This document shows positions 1 to 11,851 of a DNA stretch of 64,000 bases, one piece after another (position 1 is the stretch's first letter; the number at the start of each line of letters is the position of its first letter). The position numbers and the translations under genes were made by a program. A model generated the notes under the pieces. That model ran no database searches and was not told where the DNA came from. It saw only the letters and a list, made by a program, of their open reading frames with translations. This DNA comes from Tetmemena sp. SeJ-2015 (Eukaryota; Ciliophora; Spirotrichea; Sporadotrichida; Oxytrichidae). Where the stretch lies: contig JAJKFJ010021668.1 in the NCBI GenBank assembly GCA_027382625.1, positions 44,864 through 108,863 of the forward strand. Direction: 5' to 3'.

Positions 1-2381
<2,381 letters not shown>

Positions 2382-2701
2382 GGCAGGCGCACTGAGGTTA
2401 AGGGGCGCCTTGCATATATCATAGACCACCGTATATATAACGCTTAAGCTATTATAAACTAGAACACTGATGGTTTATAAAACAATTTTGCTGTATTAAT
2501 GAACTAGCTTATCTGAGAGTAGAGTTATTATTTTTCAGAACTTAGAAAGTCGACTTTTAAATCGACTCTCTACAAACTGAGCTATTTAATAGGGGAAGCA
2601 ATCCTCATTTATACTCTGCAGCAGATGATTATAAACTCGCATTTAAATTAAATTTTCCAAAGCTAAATCATTTTTACTATAGGGGATTTTTATAGAGAAA
2701 G

Positions 2702-2710
2702 GTGACTCTT
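2702..2710 (-). repeat. Scrambled-gene pointer copy (AAGAGTCAC), DBP4 block 1 end
   Basis: GTGACTCTT on the + strand is the reverse complement of AAGAGTCAC at 4122-4130. The 9-bp match sits exactly where helicase homology leaves the minus strand. Confidence 0.88.
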
Positions 2711-4023
2711 GAGGAAACTGAAGAGAGTGTCTAATTTGTCTTCAATATTCATGACCATATAAAAGTGCAATAGCTTGACTGGAGTGATTGACTTCAACTA
2801 GTCTGTGATGGCTTTATCCTCTGCACTAGCATTTGGATTGTATTCATTTGCCAAGCTCTCAATCGAGTCATAGTCATGGATGCAAATGTACTCGTGGTTT
2901 GGCTTCAAGTTCAAATATATTTCACATATTCATTATCATTAATCCAAGTTCACTCTCATCATCTCTTTCAAAGACTTTCCCACAGTTGCAGAGAATAGCA
3001 TTTACCAAATTTTAAAAGAAGACTTCTATCAACATCATCACATCTATAAATTGTCTAGGTATTTCTTGGCAGATTTCTCATGATTTAATCCATGCACTCC
3101 TTGAATCCCATATCGAGAATTCTGTCTACTTCGTCTATCACAAGCATCTTCAAGTTGCTAGTATCAAGACCCTCACTCTCATTCATGTGCTGTAGAAGTC
3201 TACCTGGAGTACAAATCAAGATGTTCATCCCTCTTATGCGTTCTTATTCATATTGCAAGTCCTTTCCTCCGATCGCTAAACCAGCACTCAAATCGTGCAT
3301 TCCTCCGAATGATCTCAACACTTCAAATGCTTAGAGGGCAAGCTCTCTTACTGGTACTAAAATTAAAATTTCATGATCATATAAATTAGTGCGCCTAAGC
3401 CATCTAAGTTGCTCCATCTCATTCTGTAAAGCTTCTCTAGTATAGGTATCAGATAACATAAAGTTTTTCCACTTCCAGTTCTAGCACTCACAACCACATC
3501 TCTCTCAATGAGAGCATGTGAGATAGCAGCGCGTTGCACTTCAGTCATCTTGATAAACTTTGCTTTATAAAGGCCGCTGTTTGTTGCTTTTGAGATTGGA
3601 AGATCACTGAATCTAATCTTTACTAGTTTCTTATCGTCAGTTTCTATGACCTTGCGATTCGCAATCAAACGTTGGCTCTTGCCTTGCTTGGCCTCATAGA
3701 AAAAAGTAAGATAATTGTCATCCTTGACTTCTGGCTCGTTGTTCTCAGCACCTGAAGGCTTGTATTTGTAGTATAGCACCCCTGAAGGTGGCACCTCTTC
3801 CTTTATCCTCTTTTGGAGAGTCTCTATCTCTGAGACTACATTTTTCCATTTAGGTGCACCTTTCTTCCTTCCAGCCTATTAATAGAGCAGTATATTATAA
3901 AGGGCATAAATAAAATGACCTTCTCATTTCTCTTGTTAAAAATATGATAGATATGTTCTATTGGGCCTTGCCGTTCTTTTTGTGATTTTTATTTTCTTTT
4001 TTGTCAACTCCACCTTCTGGCAT
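2702..4023 (-). CDS. DBP4: DBP4/DDX10 DEAD-box RNA helicase, N-terminal block (scrambled gene, block 1)
   Basis: Read leftward from ATG at 4023-4021, this block encodes helicase domain 1: Q-motif region ([15 protein letters not shown]), motif I ARTGSGKT, motif Ia-like [15 protein letters not shown], motif II as DEVD rather than DEAD ([13 protein letters not shown]), and motif III SAT. It then runs into the linker ending FSFLKSH. The protein acts in 18S rRNA processing in the nucleolus. The block ends at pointer GTGACTCTT (2702-2710) and continues in the opposite orientation at 4122. At least three internal IESs are visible (2906-2952, 3360-3388 and near 3015-3065). Homology to DDX10 continues exactly across the inverted junction, which identifies the family and the rearrangement together. 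Confidence 0.9.
2906..2952 (-). other. IES in DBP4, pointer TGAACTTG
   Basis: CAAGTTCA (TGAACTTG on the coding strand) lies at 2906-2913 and 2945-2952. Removing 39 bp joins MMRVNL to KPNHEYICI in frame; the removed part contains TGA in frame. Confidence 0.75.
3360..3388 (-). other. IES in DBP4, pointer TAATTT
   Basis: AAATTA on + (TAATTT on the coding strand) lies at 3360-3365 and 3383-3388. Removing 23 bp gives [11 protein letters not shown], matching the conserved helicase motif Ia region. Confidence 0.75.
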
Positions 4024-4121
4024 TTTGCTACTATTTACTTTCCTGTTTGGTAATTAATATGCTTATTATAAATGCTACACTCTATTGCTTTCTTTATTAA
4101 AATATTATTATGAAAATCTTA

Positions 4122-4130
4122 AAGAGTCAC
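4122..4130 (+). repeat. Scrambled-gene pointer copy (AAGAGTCAC), DBP4 block 2 start
   Basis: Partner of 2702-2710 in inverted orientation. Joining the two blocks here gives [14 protein letters not shown], continuous with DDX10-family proteins. Confidence 0.88.
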
Positions 4131-5334
4131 TAGAAGAATAAGTGCATCGTGTTTTTCTCTTCCTGCAAGCAAGTGAGGTTCGCTTATGAGGCTTTCAAGC
4201 GTCTAAAGCTAACTATGACCATGCTTGAACTTCATGGCCGTCAAAAGCAAACCAAGAGAACTTAAGTCAATATTTAATCATTTTATGTTTATAACTGCCA
4301 TCTATTACGAATTCGTAGAGAGGAAGCAAGCAGTACTGTTCTGCACTGATGTTGCATCACGTGGTATCGATTTCCCAGCAGTTGACTGGGTTGTATAGTT
4401 TGACTGTCCTGAAGATATTCAGACCTACATCCACAGAGTAGGTAGAACTGCCAGATACAAATCCAAGGGAAACGCTATACTTTTCGTGACTCCTTCTGAG
4501 CAGAAAATGATAGACTCAGTCTAATAGAGAGGAGTTTAGCTTAAGAAACTCAATGCAAATCCTAATCAGTCGCTCACCATCTAACCAACTCTACAGAAGT
4601 TGAATGCTGAGAACAGAGATGTGAAGCACTTAGCTGAGAAAGCTTGCATAAGTTACATCAAGAGTATCTACCTCATGAAGAATAAGGAGGTCTTTAAATT
4701 TGCTGAACTTAACACTGAGAAGCTGGCATACAGCTTGGGACTTGCTAATGCTCCATAGGTTGGCTTTATGCAAAAGAGTTAGGCCAAGAACTCCTAGAGA
4801 GAGAATAATGATGAAGACGAAGCACTGATGGACGTTGCTGACGAAGAGGGAGCTATGAATGTTGAAGGAGGTGCAGGTAAGAAGCTTAGTAGATTACAGG
4901 TACTGCGTCAAAAGATCAAAGAGAAGAAAGAAGCCAAGAAACTGCAGCTCTTACAAGCAAGCGAGAAACAAGAGCAGAATGAAGACGTGGAGCATGAAAG
5001 TGAAGATGATGAGGAGGAAGATGAGGATGTAAGTGAAGGAGAGGATGAAGAAAGTGAAGATGATTACGATGATAATTCTGATGAAGAGAGCGAACAGGAG
5101 GAAGAGGAAGATCTTGATTTTTTCACTTCAAAGCAACAGCAGCGCAAATTTTCTTCAAGTGGAGAAGATGACGCAGAGGAGAAAGAAGATTAAGAACTTA
5201 AGGAACTTATTAAGAAGCAGCAAGCTAAACTTACGAAAGGCAAACTTAGAAAGATTACTAAAGACGGGCCACTATAGGGTAGAAATAAAGTCTTCTTTGG
5301 TCCAGATGGCAAGCCCATTTCCTCTCTGGAGTAT
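4122..5334 (+). CDS. DBP4: DBP4/DDX10 helicase, middle block (scrambled gene, block 2)
   Basis: This block carries helicase domain 2 in the orientation opposite to block 1: [26 protein letters not shown], motif [25 protein letters not shown] and motif [12 protein letters not shown]. The DDX10-type extension [16 protein letters not shown]...YSLGLANAP follows, then a Lys/Glu-rich acidic stretch (about 4900-5190) and [13 protein letters not shown]. It starts at pointer AAGAGTCAC (4122-4130) and leaves at CTCTGGAGTAT (5324-5334). An IES with pointer AACT lies at 4259-4296. Past 5334 the frame runs into unrelated AT-rich sequence, so the C terminus comes from the block at 7128-7684. Confidence 0.9.
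4259..4296 (+). other. IES in DBP4, pointer AACT
   Basis: AACT at 4259-4262 and 4293-4296. Removing 34 bp joins QKQTKRT to [15 protein letters not shown] in frame. Confidence 0.7.
5324..5334 (+). repeat. Scrambled-gene pointer copy (CTCTGGAGTAT), DBP4 block 2 end
   Basis: 11-bp sequence found again, inverted, at 7674-7684. It marks the exit from block 2 after ...GKPISSLEY. Confidence 0.85.
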
Positions 5335-5548
5335 TAGAATTAATATATAGATGAGAAGTGCACAAAAAGGTAAATGAAAATAATTTTACGAATAATTTTA
5401 GCATTATAATAATCTAGAAAGGGCTAAGATTACCCCAGGCCAAAGAGACTATAACCTAATTTCTCAAAGAAAAATAACCCTTTAAATCTCACCAAAAACT
5501 CAAAATAAATCATATAAACTCTATCGCTGACTAAAGAACTTGAATAAA

Positions 5549-6085
5549 ATGGGATGCAATTCTTCAAAAGGAGGCCGAATAATGGCTCACAAGAAAGTTA
5601 AAAAGGGAGAACAGTAGCTGCGATCCTTTGTCATAAAAGTTTAAGACCCCTAGAAAGAGGATGAGGTGCACGAATTCTCCTACTAGACAGAGAATGACGA
5701 GCTACCAATAATGCAAATCATGAATGGAATAGCATTTGACGAAGGCGATAAGGGAACTAAGTTTGATGCCAATTTCATAGCGATGAAAATTACTAATGAG
5801 GCTTTCGAATATTATGTCCAAAGACTCTTAGGGTAAGGCATAGACGACGAAGAGAAGCCTAAGGATGGACGGATATGGGTTCCCTACATCAATAATCACC
5901 GAGAGGATTGGTCTTTCATGTGCGACCACAACCGTATCGTTGCAAAAGAAGATACGATACTCTGGCGTTTTGAGAAATTTCTCGAGAAAGACAAGCTTCA
6001 TCCAGAGACTTTGGGCTATAATTTAGCCAAATTTGAAAAGGTTATTTAATATTAGCGGTAGAAAATCCAAGCACGAAGGCTTTGA
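5549..6085 (+). CDS. Hypothetical protein with MGC N terminus (nested in DBP4 gap)
   Basis: An uninterrupted 178-codon frame from ATG 5549 to TGA 6083-6085 using TAA/TAG as Gln. The protein begins MGCNSSKGG, a good N-myristoylation and palmitoylation context, so membrane anchoring is likely. The body is charged with aromatic residues (GRIWVPYINNHREDWSFM, ILWRFEKFLEKDK). I recognise no family. It lies wholly between blocks 2 and 3 of the scrambled helicase, on the same strand as block 2, and shows no IES. Its start is unambiguous because upstream sequence is AT-rich with a nearby TGA. Confidence 0.75.
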
Positions 6086-6377
6086 GCAGACAGGAGGAAT
6101 AAAAATGAATCTACGAAATAAGGAAGTCAGAGTATGGCTTTCTACTTAACATAATGTAAAAATATGGAATGGATTTCTGAGCAGCTTTATGAATCACTAC
6201 AAATAAGGCAATGAAATGCGCAAAGAAAACACAAAGTTACTTAAAAATATAATATAATAGATCAAGTTATAAAAGTTTATTGGTGACTTAATTTATTCAT
6301 AATTATTCTACATTAACTCACTAGTTCCATTCCTCAAGGAAATTTCCTTTTTTTAATATTATCTCTTATAACCTTGC

Positions 6378-7007
6378 TCATTTCATGAATCCAAATAGGT
6401 TTCCGTTTGTTTGCTACTGCTGAGTAACATAAGCGAAAGTGCGTTTTTATCTTTCCTCCTCCCTTCTTTAGCGTACTGTTTCTTCCATCATGCGAGCTTT
6501 GACACCTCTGTTCTTCTGCAAAAACATCTTTCCACTCATGAAATCTTCCAATGAAGCTCCAGCTCCCCCACCACTGCTACTCTTTTCATTGCCACTCTTT
6601 TCTACAAAATGCACTCTCTCAACTCTAAAAGATTGCAAATACTAAGATTCAAGTTTTAACTCTTGGTTTAACAATTGTGTAGCTGGTAATGATTTTCTTG
6701 AGGCCAATTACTCTGTCAGCATCATGAGAGATGGGCCCGACGGTTTTAACTGTTGGCTTCCATTCGTAAGAAGGACTCAGCTAGGGCGTAAAATGACGCT
6801 TCCCATACATAGTATAGAGTGGGTGAGGCACCTCCTTAACATAAATTTTCAATTAATTTTAGATAGCTTGAATTATTAAAGTTTAGGTGGTTGCATAGGT
6901 TGAAGATGCTTTCGATTAGTGGTGAACTTAGCTGATGTCTAGCCTTGCCACTCTTGCTAAGTGGCTGATGGAATAGGAGGCAGCGATGAAGACAAGCTCT
7001 GAAACAT
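6378..7007 (-). CDS. Hypothetical protein (nested in DBP4 gap)
   Basis: Reads from ATG 7007-7005 to TGA 6380-6378, about 190 residues after removing interruptions. It starts MFQSLSSSLPPIPSATQQEW. The middle is basic and proline/aromatic-rich (KEVPHPLYTMYGKRHFTP, SYEWKPTVKTVGPISHDADRVIG). The tail is glycine/serine then charged (SGGGAGASLEDFMSGKMFLQKNRG). One clear IES with pointer AGAGTT lies at 6621-6663, and a second frame break near 6840-6850 falls at an AATT repeat. No family recognised; the middle segment looks like a small structural, possibly ciliary, protein, but that is a guess. It is the second complete gene inside the DBP4 scrambled gap. Confidence 0.65.
6621..6663 (-). other. IES, pointer AGAGTT
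   Basis: AACTCT on + (AGAGTT on the coding strand) at 6621-6626 and 6658-6663. Removing 37 bp, which carries a TGA, joins TIVKPRV to ERVHFVEKSG in frame. Confidence 0.75.
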
Positions 7008-7127
7008 TTTATTATAATTCTATTTAATTTAATTAAAGACAAGCATTTGATTAGTTAAACTATTTAAGCTAAGAATGTTAATTAAGAACTTAGAACTAGC
7101 ATCTAAGTATGTATGCAATTTGTTAAC

Positions 7128-7684
7128 TCAAAGATTCAATCCTCTCTCTAGTAGAGCTAGAGCACGCTATTCCTCAGTCATTCCTGTAGAACTCTTTTTA
7201 TTTCTTGTCTTTTCATTTTGCTTTTCAGAATTTGGTTTTACTTCTGATGCCCTCTTAGAAGTTGTCTTTTGTCTCTTCTCTGGTTTCTTGGTGACTACTT
7301 CCTCTTCTTCCACTTCATTTTCACCTTAATTATCTTCATTATCACTTGCTTCTCCGATGTAAGCTATGGTAGCTCCTTCATCCCCATAATCATCGTCCTG
7401 ATCCTTAGTGAGTCCCATTCTCTCCTTCATCTTTCTCTTTTTCTTCAAGCGTTGCTCAGTCAGCTTCTGTCTCGCTAATTGCGTATCCTATGCCTCGCTC
7501 TTCTTCAAGTTTCTTTTGACCTTGCCTATGAAGCGACTCTCAGCATCTGAGTCATCATTCACCTCAGACTCTTTCAACAGTCTTAAGTTAGAAGGATCTT
7601 GCTCTTCAGATTATTCATCATCTGATTCAACCTTATCTTTGTTTTAAGCCTTGAGCTTATCCATTATCAAGTGATACTCCAGAG
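7128..7684 (-). CDS. DBP4: DBP4/DDX10 helicase, C-terminal block (scrambled gene, block 3)
   Basis: Read leftward from pointer 7684-7674. The codons following the pointer give EYHLIMDKLKAQNKDK, then acidic sequence, FIGKVKRNLKKSEAQDTQLARQKL and RLKKKRKMKERMG, ending TEEQRALALLERGLNL with TGA at 7130-7128. DBP4-family proteins end with the same type of basic KLxEKRxKRKxK tail, which supports the assignment independently of the pointer. The block is inverted relative to block 2 and lies 2.3 kb away, beyond two other genes. It has no plausible start of its own at a conserved position, although an internal Met exists. Confidence 0.82.
7674..7684 (-). repeat. Scrambled-gene pointer copy (CTCTGGAGTAT), DBP4 block 3 start
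   Basis: ATACTCCAGAG on +, the reverse complement of 5324-5334, exact over 11 bp. Frame is kept across the junction. Confidence 0.85.
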
Positions 7685-7804
7685 CAAAAAATAAGCTTTC
7701 CTCAACTATAGGAATGAATGATAGCTTTTGTGAGTTGCGGAAATATCTATAATTATTAATTTAAATCTTTGTTTTCAAACCCACATCACAACTTTGCTTT
7801 ATTC

Positions 7805-10800
7805 ATGGATAGCAATTCAAACTTCAACCTTGAGAGCACCACTCAGTCTACTGACTAAGTTGACAGAGTTAAACCAAGTGACTCTAAATATCAGCTAGAG
7901 GACACAGAAGGCAGTTCAGACAAGAGCTAGACTAGCAGCAGTGACGAAGCTTCAACTCTTGTTGAGATCGATCCAGTCACCGAACTTGCGCTTCTGTTGA
8001 ATACCAACTCACATCCAACAAAGCCAACAAAGACCAAGGAAGAACTTAAGCCAACTCAAACTAAGAAAGTAAGTGAAAAACTTCTCCGATGGAAGATATT
8101 AATAGATTCGTTTTAGACTTCAAGTCCTGAGTTGATAGATCTCTCTTTTCAGTAGCCGAAGGAAAGCACCACAAACTCAGGTCTGAGTGAGAATTGGTCG
8201 GTTGATCAAGCTCAGCCATAAGTGAAGGATCAGAAATCACTTGCCACTCCTTAGTAGCAGCAGGTGAGCGTACTCTACATGTCTCCACTTACTGATGAGG
8301 CTCACTCAAAAGTTTTTTCGATCTAGCCCTCCACCTAACTCTAGCCAAATTCCTTTGAGAATAAGCAAGGTAGTGAAGCTTCAAACACTTTGAACTTAAA
8401 AACTTAAGAATCAGGTTTGCAGAACTAGCAGAATCTTTTGAGAAATGACTTGCCATTTCCATAGGAGACTCAAAATTCCCAAGAGAAGAAAGTTGCTTAA
8501 GACTAATTTCGAGGTTAATCTTTACAGGATTAGAGTTAAGATTTTCCTGATCAGAAATTCCCTGTTCCCTTTAACTTTGATCCGGCCCTTATCTTTAGCC
8601 AACCTGGAATCGACTTCACCCCAGAGTCTAGCAAAATGCTGGAACAACTAAGTAAGATTATATATACATTAATTACACATGATTAGAGCTTATCTTGGAT
8701 GCTTGCGCTTAGTTGAATCCTTCTGTTGTTTCCCAGACTCTCTTAAACTGTTAAGTTCAGGCTCAGCAAAACTAAGTCATCCCAACTTCGAATGATGGAT
8801 CTGAGAGTCAAGTTTTAAGCACTCAGTCTCAAGAACAAGCAAAGGAGGATTCTCAAGCTCAACTTTCAGCAGATCAGCTACTTAATACCACCATCTGGGA
8901 ATAGGTTAAGTAGCAGATTCTGCTTTCAAATCATCAAGTTGCTCGTCAATTCATCTCAGATATTTTGAAGCGACCTCAACTCCTCAGCTATTCTTGGTTC
9001 GTGAACAAGATTCTCTCATAAAACAATTGTGTGAAGGAGATTCTACTCTCTTGGCTTGAGAAAATGGACTAGGTAAGTTTTAACCTCCCTCTAATATAAA
9101 GTGGACCTTATAATGTTGACTATATTAGATCTAGTTATCGATTTATATATATATCTAATTCCTTCGTTATAGAACTAGAAGATGTACATTGAGGAAATTG
9201 AAAGAGCAAACGAGCTTCTTCGTGAAACTCTATGGGAAAAGAGAGTTATCGAGACTGAGCCTTACATCCAGCTCGTGATCAAAGAGTCCTCTAGAATTGA
9301 GAACAAGAACTACTTCAGAAAGAAGAAGGATGAACTCTTGCTCCAAGAGAGGCTCAAAGATCAGAGTGCTTCCTACTACCAAAACGGCACTTTTACAAGC
9401 TCACAACAAGTAGATGGAGCTGCAACGTAAACCGATGAAAATATCAAAGGTAGAGACTCTGCTGACAAAAGCCAAAACTAAGGAATAGCCTATGAGAGTA
9501 TTCCTAAAGAACTCGCTTCGAGTCCTTTCAGATATGAGAATCGTGGATCGTTCAGCAATGACCGTGGCTATTACAAAAGGACTTACTCTTCTTCCCGACC
9601 TTATCAATCCTACCACAACAGAGGTTATGATAGATCTCACTCTGTGCAACCTCAAATGAAAGAGTACTATTCTAGAACGTAGCCAAGAGTTTAACATCAC
9701 AATGAGGCTGAGGGAAGGTACATGCAGAATTAAGATTAGTTGGGTGCTGTAACTTCAAAATTAGAGCAGCAAGCTAATCCCGCATATGAAGCTTTAATGT
9801 ATTTATTGATTAACTCCTCATCCAAAAGGTTTGAATTCACCTCTTGATGCTAATGAAGCTTTCTATGACAAGTTCAGCACAAGCTGCTAAATTCCATCTC
9901 AAGCTTACCAGAGCACTGGACAGCCCTCTCATGATGAGAGCTAGACTAAACCAACTTAGTAAAAAATTAAGCCATGAATTTATTAAGTATCACAGAGGTC
10001 TGTAGTCTTTGACCGCTAGATCTGGTACACGCTACTTTTCAGGCTCCCGCTCACTCAACTTCTAAGGTTAGAGAGATCATCATGAGACTGAACATAAACT
10101 TTCTGACAGAAAAATAGTGAACACTGAGGCTGATGATGTCAGAGTAGACTAGGTGTCCCCGCACACTTAGCCCCCAGCTCAAAGAGTGAATAGATTCCAA
10201 TCAAGTGCTAAGAAGGATGGGCAAGAATATAATGAGAGAGGAATTTTGCGCGACCGAAGTACTCTATCTGAGCCTCGAGCGTTACCCAAGAGAGTTCAAA
10301 TCATTGAAGGTGAAAGAAGCCCCAGACATCTTGAGAAAAGAGCTGAAAACTTCAGAGAACTAACTCACTACAAGGAGTCAGTTGGTCAAGGCACTAAATT
10401 CATTCACCCTGATGAAGTGAACTCGAAGCAGCCTCCTTTCTGGTCTACAAACAGCAAGTATCAGCGTTTCAATCAGTCTCATCAGTAGAATGAGAACTTC
10501 TATCGAGGTGGCAACAAGTACCAATGGCCAGCAGCTTCTAGAGTCAACGGTTTTTCAAATTCTGGCTGGAATGAAAACCCCAAGCATTTTGGTTTCAATT
10601 CTTCCAGATATGTCCATCCATCTTTCAGACAGTTGAACAAAAACGGCGGCTATGATCCCTCTCGAAGATATCAGAAGTTCTACGGAGATGATTGGTGCCA
10701 AGATCCTAATCATTTCTATAACACAAAAGACTTGAGAGAAAGAAATGATTTCTACGACATGCATGAAGGACCATATTTGAGGAAAGGTTTCTAGCCCTAT

Positions 10801-11538
10801 TTAATTATAGCTGCTTATTTATAAGAAAAAAGTATTAACTTTAGCAGTATATTATAAAACATATTAAATTTGAGGAGGCAATTTAATTAAATCAATTATC
10901 TTATTATTATATCACTCGTTTCAGGTTGTAAATTTAACAACCAATATTATGGAAATTTTTATGAGTGAGAGATAACAATAAAGGAGATATAATAAAGCTT
11001 GTAAAGTTTGAGTTCTTCAATAATTTCAATTTTAGATGAATTATAATCTCCTCAGAAAAATTCATATTAACTCTTAGAAGATTATTTAAAGCAATAGTTG
11101 GAGGAATATGACTTTGAATAGATAACATTATTATTTTTAAAGCTGTAGCATATAAATAATTTTTATCCATCATAGATCTTAAACAATTTGAGCTATAAAT
11201 GTTATTGTCTTAATATCTATGAGAGGGGTTACGTTGGTTATCGTGGAGCACCATTTGAGAAGCAACCCTTCAGAGAGTCAAGATAGAACGATTTCTATAC
11301 TCCAAGACCCTTTGGTCGTGCTCCTCCCCAAACCCACTACAAAAATGCTTAATCTTTCAACCCCTACCCTCAATCGAGAACTTTTGTTGGAAGATAGGGA
11401 CAAGCTTTTCACCAAGATGGGGACTATTACTAGAGAAGGCGCCCTGCGGTCTTTGACGGTGGCTTTGAAAGAAGAGTTGATGGCTACTAGAGATATCCTC
11501 CCTACTATGAATTATAATTCATAAATTATTTCATTTGA
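7805..11538 (+). CDS. Large Gln/Ser- and Arg/Gly/Tyr-rich protein, function unknown
   Basis: From ATG 7805 to TGA 11536-11538. The first half is Ser/Thr/Gln-rich low complexity. The middle has a helical segment (QFISDILKRPQLLSYSWFVNKIL) and a charged helix (MYIEEIERANELLRETLWEKR, EPYIQLVIKESSRIE). The last half is rich in Arg, Gly, Tyr, Asn and Gln (RGYYKRTYSSSRPYQSYHNRGYD, YERGYVGYRGAPF, YYQRRRPAVFDGG), as in RNA-binding low-complexity proteins. GT-AG introns are visible near 8651-8690 and 9072-9173. IESs lie at 9786-9862 and 10797-11220; one more frame break near 9955-9972 is unresolved. No domain family recognised; an RNA-granule role is only suggested by composition. Confidence 0.7.
9786..9862 (+). 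other. IES, pointer ATGAAGCTTT
   Basis: The 10-bp repeat lies at 9786-9795 and 9853-9862. Removing 67 bp joins PAYEAF to YDKFSTS and restores the frame; the removed part contains in-frame TGA. Confidence 0.82.
10797..11220 (+). other. 420-bp IES, pointer CTAT
   Basis: CTAT at 10797-10800 and 11217-11220. Removing 420 bp joins LRKGFQPY to ERGYVGYRG in frame. The segment is very AT-rich with no conserved coding on either strand; a 79-codon minus-strand frame inside it looks random. Confidence 0.75.
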
Positions 11539-11851
11539 TGAGTGAGAATGAGAGTTATTCTGCTTATGTGATGACTTCCTCTTTTGGTATTTCACTGATC
11601 ATTTTAGCTTTGAGTTTTCTTTGGCTTTGAGCAGTTTTTTTCTTTTGCGACTTTGATGTGATAAATGATGAGCCTTCATGAAATACTTTGAGCTTTTAAA
11701 TGTGCACTCTGGATTTTTAAAGAAGATTGCAGCCATTATATAATTAATTTGATTTATAATTTGAAAAGTTGAATTTTTGTTCACCTTTATTTATTCATAA
11801 AGTATAAGAAATTAAGAATATTTACACTTCATAATTTAAACTTTAGATTCT

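Noticed and set aside
5335..5548. Helicase C terminus continuing on the plus strand past 5334
   Set aside because: The frame stays open, but the sequence is AT-rich and unlike DBP4; the block at 7128-7684 shares the pointer and the family-type basic tail.
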